Shown here in pieces: positions 59,728 through 64,000 of a DNA stretch of 64,000 bases (position 1 is the first letter of the stretch; every line of letters starts with the position of its first letter). A model generated the notes under the pieces. That model was not told where the DNA came from and ran no database searches. It saw only the letters and a list, made by a program, of their open reading frames with translations. The stretch covers positions 1-64,000 of the forward strand of contig NZ_JARXZC010000035.1 in NCBI RefSeq assembly GCF_029894335.1. Direction: 5' to 3'. Both the position numbers and the translations under genes were made by a program. The DNA comes from Kitasatospora sp. MAP5-34 (GTDB lineage Bacteria > Actinomycetota > Actinomycetes > Streptomycetales > Streptomycetaceae).

Positions 59728-61554
59728 ATGTGCGGAATCGTCGCCTACATCGGGCCCAAGGACGCGACCACCTTCCTCCTGGAGGGCCTGCAGAGGCTCG
59801 AGTACCGGGGGTACGACTCGGCGGGCATCGCCGTCGCGGGCAAGGGCGGCACGCTCAAGGTCTGCAAGGTCAAGGGCCGGGTGGCGGACCTGGCCGCCGC
59901 CGTACCGCCGAGGTTCAAGGGAGTGACGGGCATCGGTCACACCCGCTGGGCCACCCACGGTGAGCCCAGTGACGCCAACGCCCACCCGCACACGGACAAC
60001 ACCGGCCGGATCGCCGTCGTCCACAACGGCATCATCGAGAACGCCGACGAGCTGCGCGCCCGCCTCCTCGCCGACGGCGCCGTCTTCACCTCCGAGACCG
60101 ACACCGAGGTGCTCGGCCACCTGATCGCCGCCCACGCGGTCGAGGGCACCGAGCTGGAGGACGCCGTCCGCGCCGCGCTCGCCCATGTGGTGGGTACGTA
60201 CGGCATCGCCGTCCTCGACGCCACCCAGCCCGACCGGATCGTGGTCGCGCGCAACGGCAGCCCGATCGTGCTCGGCATCGGCGAGAAGGAGATGTTCGTC
60301 GCCTCCGACGTCGCGGCCCTGGTCCGCTACACCCGCCAGGTCGTCCACCTGGAGGACGGCGAGCTGGCCACCGTCCGCGCCGACGGCTTCCGCACCTTCA
60401 CCGAGGACGCGCGGACGGTGACCCGCCAGCCGTCCACGGTCGACTGGGAGATCGCCTCCTACGACACCGCCGGGTACGAGCACTTCCTGCTCAAGGAGAT
60501 CCACGAGCAGCCCTCGGCCGTGGAGCGGACCCTGAGCGGCCGGCTCGACGAGCGGTTCGCCACCGCCCACCTGGGCGGCCTCAACCTGGACGCCCGGGAG
60601 CTGCGCGAGATCCGCCGGGTGAAGATCCTCGGCTGCGGCTCGGCGTACTACGCGGGCGAGATGGGCGCCCAGCTGATCGAGGAGCTGGCCCGGATCCCCG
60701 CGCACAGCGAGCCGGCCTCCGAGTTCCGCTACCGCAACCCGGTGATCGAGGCCGACACGCTGTACGTCGCCGTCAGCCAGTCCGGCGAAACGTACGACAC
60801 GCTGGCCGCCGTCCAGGAGATCAAGCGCAAGGGCGGGCGGGTGCTGGGTGTGGTCAACACCGTCGGCAGCGCGATCGCCCGGGAGTGCGACGGCGGCATC
60901 TACCTGCACGCCGGGCCGGAGATCTCGGTCGCCTCCACCAAGGCGTTCACCTCCACCGTGATCGCCTTCGCCCTGCTCGCCCTGCACTTCGGGCGGATCC
61001 ACGACCTCTCGCCCGCCGACGGCCGCCGGATCGTGGCCGGGCTCAAGGCGCTGCCCGGCCAGATCCGCGAGATCCTCGCGGGCGAGGAGGAGATCGCAAA
61101 GCTCGCCGCCGAGTACGCGGGCAGCGCGGGCATGATGTTCATCGGCCGGGTGCGCGGTTACCCCGTCGCCCGCGAGGGCGCGCAGAAGCTCAAGGAGATC
61201 TCCTACGTGCACGCCGAGGCGTACCCGGCGAGCGAGCTCAAGCACGGACCGCTGGCGCTGATCAGCCCCGAGTTGCCGACCGTCGCCCTCGTCCCCGACG
61301 ACGAGCTGCTCGACAAGAACCTCACCACCCTCGGCGAGATCAAGGCCCGCTCCGGACGCGTCCTCGCCATCGGCCACCGCGCCCCCGAGGCCAAGCTCGC
61401 CGACCACTCGATCCTGATCCCCAAGAGCGAGCCCGAACTCGACCCGCTGCTCCTCAACATCCCGCTCCAGCTGCTCGCCTACCACGCGGCGGTCGCGCTG
61501 GAGCGCGACGTCGACAAGCCCCGCAACCTCGCCAAGAGCGTGACCGTCGAGTAG
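59728..61554 (+). CDS. glmS: Glutamine-fructose-6-phosphate aminotransferase (isomerising)
   Basis: The protein has 608 residues from the ATG at 59728 with GAAGGAG upstream (MCGIVAYIGP, catalytic Cys2). Glutaminase motifs are LQRLEYRGYDSAGIAV, GHTRWATHGEPSDANAHPH and VHNGIIEN. Two SIS sugar-isomerase domains follow (GCGSAYYAGEMGAQ, SQSGETYDT, HAEAYPASELKHGP), and the protein ends with the typical KSVTVE. It makes glucosamine-6-phosphate for peptidoglycan and amino sugars. Streptomycetes often have more than one glmS, and this window cannot tell whether it is the main copy. Confidence 0.96.
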   Translation: MCGIVAYIGPKDATTFLLEGLQRLEYRGYDSAGIAVAGKGGTLKVCKVKGRVADLAAAVPPRFKGVTGIGHTRWATHGEPSDANAHPHTDNTGRIAVVHNGIIENADELRARLLADGAVFTSETDTEVLGHLIAAHAVEGTELEDAVRAALAHVVGTYGIAVLDATQPDRIVVARNGSPIVLGIGEKEMFVASDVAALVRYTRQVVHLEDGELATVRADGFRTFTEDARTVTRQPSTVDWEIASYDTAGYEHFLLKEIHEQPSAVERTLSGRLDERFATAHLGGLNLDARELREIRRVKILGCGSAYYAGEMGAQLIEELARIPAHSEPASEFRYRNPVIEADTLYVAVSQSGETYDTLAAVQEIKRKGGRVLGVVNTVGSAIARECDGGIYLHAGPEISVASTKAFTSTVIAFALLALHFGRIHDLSPADGRRIVAGLKALPGQIREILAGEEEIAKLAAEYAGSAGMMFIGRVRGYPVAREGAQKLKEISYVHAEAYPASELKHGPLALISPELPTVALVPDDELLDKNLTTLGEIKARSGRVLAIGHRAPEAKLADHSILIPKSEPELDPLLLNIPLQLLAYHAAVALERDVDKPRNLAKSVTVE

Positions 61555-61593
61555 GCCGCCCCGTCGGCCAACCTCAGTTGGCTGAGCCTGTCG

Positions 61594-61603
61594 GTCAATT
61601 GAC
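61594..61603. promoter_or_regulatory. Palindrome in the promoter region of the F420-NADP-reductase-like gene
   Basis: GTCAATTGAC is a perfect 10-bp palindrome about 56 nt upstream of the gene start, in the only AT-richer part of the glmS downstream spacer. TCAGTT/GTCAG-like half sites repeat around it (61574-61616). It is a candidate TetR- or MarR-type site, from sequence alone. Confidence 0.4.
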
Positions 61604-61658
61604 TGAGTGTCAGTTAGCATGCGGTGACGAGGGCCGCGCTGCGAACGGGAGACGAGCG

Positions 61659-62315
61659 ATGCGATTCGGGATCATCGGGACGGGCACCGTCGGCCGGACT
61701 CTGGCGGGCAAGCTGATCGCGCTCGGGCACGAGGTGACGCTCGGCTCGCGGACCAAGGACAACACCGGCGCGCTCGCCTGGGCCGAGCAGGCGGGCGCGC
61801 GCGGACACTGCGGTACGTTCGCGGACGCCGCCGCGTTCGGCGAGGTGGTGATCAACGCGACCTCCGGGACGGTCTCGCTTCAGGCGCTGCGCGCCGCGGG
61901 CGCCGAGCAGCTCGCCGGGAAGGTGCTGCTCGACGTCTCCAACCCGCTGGTCTTCTCACCCACCGGCGAGCTGACTCTCGACCCGGTCAACACCGACAGT
62001 GTCGGCGAGCAGATCCAACGGGAGTTCCCGGACACGCGGGTGGTCAAGGGCCTGAACACCGTGAACGCCATGGTGATGGTGGACCCGCGCCGGGTGCCCG
62101 GGCAGCACAACCTCTTCATCGCCGGCGAGGACGTCGAGGCGAAGGCGCAGGTGACGGCGGTGCTGGAGCAGTTCGGCTGGCCGGCCGGCTCGGTGCTCGA
62201 CCTCGGCGGGATCGCGGCGGCGCGCGGCATGGAGATGCTGATGCCGTTCTGGCTGCGGCTGATGGGTCACTTCGGCCATGCGGACTTCAACTACTCGATC
62301 AGGACAGCGGAGTGA
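61659..62315 (+). CDS. NADPH-dependent F420 reductase-like protein
   Basis: The 218-residue Rossmann protein begins RFGIIGTGTVGRTLAGKLIA with the NADP motif GxGxxG, followed by LGSRTKDN as the phosphate-recognition loop. It continues EVVINATSGTVSLQAL and VLLDVSNPLVFSPTGELTL, as in F420H2:NADP oxidoreductases, and has VVKGLNTVNAMVMVDP. It lacks a large extra domain. These proteins transfer hydride between NADPH and F420 or a related flavin, but many paralogues are uncharacterised. The PIG-L gene starts 4 nt later. Confidence 0.88.
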   Translation: MRFGIIGTGTVGRTLAGKLIALGHEVTLGSRTKDNTGALAWAEQAGARGHCGTFADAAAFGEVVINATSGTVSLQALRAAGAEQLAGKVLLDVSNPLVFSPTGELTLDPVNTDSVGEQIQREFPDTRVVKGLNTVNAMVMVDPRRVPGQHNLFIAGEDVEAKAQVTAVLEQFGWPAGSVLDLGGIAAARGMEMLMPFWLRLMGHFGHADFNYSIRTAE

Positions 62316-62319
62316 GAAC

Positions 62320-63063
62320 GTGACAGAGCAGGCAGCGCCGCCGCTTCTCCCCCTGGACGAGGACTGGGAGTCCGCCCTCGCCGTCGTCGCCCACCCCGAC
62401 GACCTGGAGTACGGCGCGGCGGCGGCGATCGCCCGCTGGACGGCCCAGGGCAAGCGCATCGGCTACGTGATGGTGACCAGCGGTGAGGCCGGTATCGACT
62501 CGCTGGAGCCGGAGAAGTGCCGGACCGTCCGCGAGTCCGAAGAGCTCGCCTCGGCGGCGCTGGTCGGGGTGGACGTGGTGGAGTTCCTCGGCCACCCCGA
62601 CGGAGTGGTGGAGTACGGGCCGCGCCTGCGCCGGGACATCGCGCGTACCGTGCGCCGGCACCGCCCCGAGATCGTGATCACCACCAACTTCCGTGACACC
62701 TACGGCGGGGTCTTCCCCAACCAGGCCGACCACATCGCGGTCGGCCGGGCCACCCTGGACGCCGTCCGGGACGCCGGCAACCGCTGGGTCTTCCGCGAGC
62801 TGACGGCCGAGGGCCACCAGCCGTGGGGCGGGGTGCGCCAGGTCTGGGCGGCGGGCTCGCCCGACGCCCGGCACGCCGTGGACACCACCGACCACTTCGC
62901 CGCCGGGGTCGTCTCGCTGCAGGCGCACAAGGCGTACCTGAAGGGCCTCGGCGGCGATCCGGCCAACGTGGCGGCCTTCCTGGAGCCGATGGCCCGGGCG
63001 GCGGGCGAGGGGCTCGGCGTCCGCTACGCGTCGTCGTTCGAGGTGTTCTCGCTGCGGTTCTGA
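62320..63063 (+). CDS. PIG-L family deacetylase
   Basis: The protein has 247 residues from the GTG at 62320. Zinc-site motifs are VVAHPDDLEYGAAAAIARW (AHPDD) and the later NQADHIAVGRATLD (metal His). GYVMVTSGEAGIDS and EFLGHPDGVVEYGPRL are also typical. The family includes MshB (mycothiol), GlcNAc-PI and teicoplanin deacetylases. The MshB paralogue usually has a different context, so a broader N-deacetylase label is safer. It is probably co-transcribed with the F420-reductase-like gene. Confidence 0.93.
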   Translation: MTEQAAPPLLPLDEDWESALAVVAHPDDLEYGAAAAIARWTAQGKRIGYVMVTSGEAGIDSLEPEKCRTVRESEELASAALVGVDVVEFLGHPDGVVEYGPRLRRDIARTVRRHRPEIVITTNFRDTYGGVFPNQADHIAVGRATLDAVRDAGNRWVFRELTAEGHQPWGGVRQVWAAGSPDARHAVDTTDHFAAGVVSLQAHKAYLKGLGGDPANVAAFLEPMARAAGEGLGVRYASSFEVFSLRF

Positions 63064-63069
63064 CCCTGG

Positions 63070-63214
63070 CTTCGAGCACCAGAACGGTCTGCCCCGGGGC
63101 CGGGACGCCGCAGTTGTCCAGGAACACCAAGGCCCCCACCGCCGGATACCCGTAGTTCTCCAGCAGTGGGGTGAGGTGGGCCGGCGGCCCTGGCAGCGGC
63201 GGGGGTGGGGGCAA
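63070..63214 (-). pseudogene. Relic of a DedA-family membrane protein (N-terminal fragment)
   Basis: Read on the minus strand from a TTG at 63214, the DNA encodes a Pro-rich start, then HLTPLLENYGYPAVGALVFL and DNCGVPAPGQTVLVLE. This is the characteristic N-terminus of actinobacterial DedA proteins (ENYGYxAVxxxVFxxNxGVPxPGxT). The similarity stops near 63072, directly at the end of the PIG-L gene, and the frame then runs into PIG-L antisense. More than three quarters of a normal DedA gene is missing. It probably marks a deletion or recombination junction. Confidence 0.6.
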
Positions 63215-63219
63215 GGATG

Positions 63220-63239
63220 CCTCCCGGGCAAGCGGGAGG
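63220..63239 (-). terminator. Short hairpin after the DUF1918 gene
   Basis: CCTCCCG, GGCAAG loop, then CGGGAGG form a perfect 7-bp stem 8 nt beyond the DUF1918 stop on the minus strand. A short, GC-rich terminator is the likely role. The GGGAGG arm also sits where a ribosome binding site for the DedA relic would be. Confidence 0.45.
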
Positions 63240-63247
63240 GGCGTGGG

Positions 63248-63439
63248 CTACCGCTGCTGCTGGCGCTCGATGACGGTGTCCGGTCCGGGGTAGATCAGCC
63301 CCTCGTGACCGTCCTCGAAGTGGACGAGGTAGGGCGGCTCGCCGTCGGCGCCCCGCACTTCGGTGATCTCGCCCCTGCGGTCCGCCATACCCACCGACTT
63401 GCTGTGGATGTGGATCTGGTCGCCTACCGTGGCTTGCAT
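63248..63439 (-). CDS. DUF1918 family small protein
   Basis: The 63-residue protein starts MQATVGDQIHIHSKSVGMAD and continues RRGEITEVRGADGEPPYLVH and FEDGHEGLIYPGPD, the full DUF1918 SH3-like domain. The family is widespread in actinobacteria, and function is not established. The ATG has GGAGGAG upstream. Confidence 0.9.
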   Translation of the reverse strand: MQATVGDQIHIHSKSVGMADRRGEITEVRGADGEPPYLVHFEDGHEGLIYPGPDTVIERQQQR

Positions 63440-63602
63440 GTCTGCTCCTCCGAGAGCGAGGGCCGCGTCGGCGGACCTGCCGTCCGCCGCCGTGCGGGAG
63501 GGTCGGTCCCGTCTCCACTGTGCGGCGCCGCCGCTCCGGCCGCAATGGGACGGCTGGGAGCCGTGGGAGCTGCGGGGGAGCAGCGGGGGGATCAGACCGG
63601 GA

Positions 63603-63995
63603 TCAGGCCGGGTCCTGGTCGGCGAGGTAGCAGCGGAGCAGGCGCTTGCACTCGGCGATCATGGTCGGGTCGCCGTCCGGATCGATCCGGAAGGCCAGTT
63701 TGAGAACGGCGTCGGCGCACTCCAGTGCGACCCGCAGGGCCAGCGGGAAGCCCTCGGAGCCGAACATCGCCCCGCCCAGGACCCGCAGCCGGACCGCCAC
63801 AGCCTCGTTGTTGTCGAGCTCGGCGTCGAGCAGGTGCTCGGGGTCGCTGGGCTCGGCCGACTCTGCCGGGTCCGTCGGGGCCGTTCCTTCGGCCGGAAGG
63901 CGGTCCACCAGCCCGAAGTCGACCTGGCCGAAGCCGGGCACGGTCCGCTTCATCGCGACGAACTCCTCGACGGCGAGGTCGACGAACCCGGCCAC
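63603..63995 (-). CDS. Hypothetical protein at the window edge (possibly 5'-truncated)
   Basis: The visible frame gives 130 residues from a GTG at 63995, only 5 nt from the end of the window, so the true start may lie outside. The sequence is AGFVDLAVEEFVAMKRTVPG, an acidic Pro/Ser/Glu linker, then AVRLRVLGGAMFGSEGFPLA and a helical end with CADAVLKL and ECKRLLRCYLAD. No motif, signal or membrane helix allows a name. Confidence 0.65.
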   Translation of the reverse strand: MAGFVDLAVEEFVAMKRTVPGFGQVDFGLVDRLPAEGTAPTDPAESAEPSDPEHLLDAELDNNEAVAVRLRVLGGAMFGSEGFPLALRVALECADAVLKLAFRIDPDGDPTMIAECKRLLRCYLADQDPA

Positions 63996-64000
63996 GCCCT

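Overview
This is a very GC-rich actinobacterial chromosome segment. Almost every codon ends in G or C, GTG and TTG starts are common, and stop/start overlaps of the GTGA and ATGA type are frequent. Three features together point to the Streptomycetaceae (Streptomyces, Kitasatospora or a close relative): a melC1-melC2 tyrosinase operon, a urease operon in the order ureABCFGD, and an actinobacterial high-affinity [NiFe]-hydrogenase operon. No rRNA, tRNA, CRISPR array, phage or insertion sequence was seen.

Layout. 1-3.97 kb: the tail of an unknown gene, a ROK-family repressor with a palindromic operator in its divergent promoter region, a CoA-disulfide-reductase-like flavoprotein, and a double-CDGSH iron-sulfur protein. 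4.28-17.6 kb: a complete group 5 (group 1h) uptake hydrogenase operon. It holds the small and large subunits, a NifU-like protein, three uncharacterised proteins, the maturation protease, a 34-residue membrane micropeptide, and hypA, B, F, C, D and E. It should let the cell oxidise atmospheric H2 and build its own NiFe(CN)2CO cofactor. 17.7-27 kb: small conserved hypotheticals, a secreted-looking or structural protein with 48-residue repeats, an ABC transporter pair, and a large secreted phosphoesterase with PKD and FN3 domains. 27-28 kb is non-coding and carries a CAGC tandem repeat.

28-32.5 kb: the urease operon, with no ureE. 32.5-41 kb: a CtaG-type copper/cytochrome oxidase assembly protein, a cytochrome P450, a PASTA Ser/Thr kinase, an MMPL exporter, a DMT-type membrane protein, a short-chain dehydrogenase and a polysaccharide deacetylase. 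41-44.3 kb: a minus-strand sugar cassette (DegT aminotransferase, NAD epimerase, glycosyltransferase). 44.8-46.1 kb: melC1-melC2, closed by an 18-bp perfect hairpin. 46-51.3 kb: pfkA, the lipid II amidation pair murT-gatD (GatD carries an unusual Gln/Pro/His-rich N-terminal extension), and a membrane/ACT/GNAT fusion protein.

51.4-57.1 kb holds what I regard as the least explained unit. It is a minus-strand set of a membrane-anchored Cys/His-rich extracellular protein with an HELGH motif, an orphan LanM-type lanthionine synthetase with no visible precursor peptide, and a PLP-dependent decarboxylase. A 22-bp perfect inverted repeat sits in front of it. 57.4-64 kb: asparagine synthetase, a small hypothetical, glmS, an F420-dependent-NADP-reductase-like protein, a PIG-L deacetylase, an apparent N-terminal relic of a DedA gene, a DUF1918 protein and a hypothetical gene at the window edge.

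Family names are recognised from sequence motifs and memory. No database search was run. DUF numbers in particular are recollections and should be confirmed.
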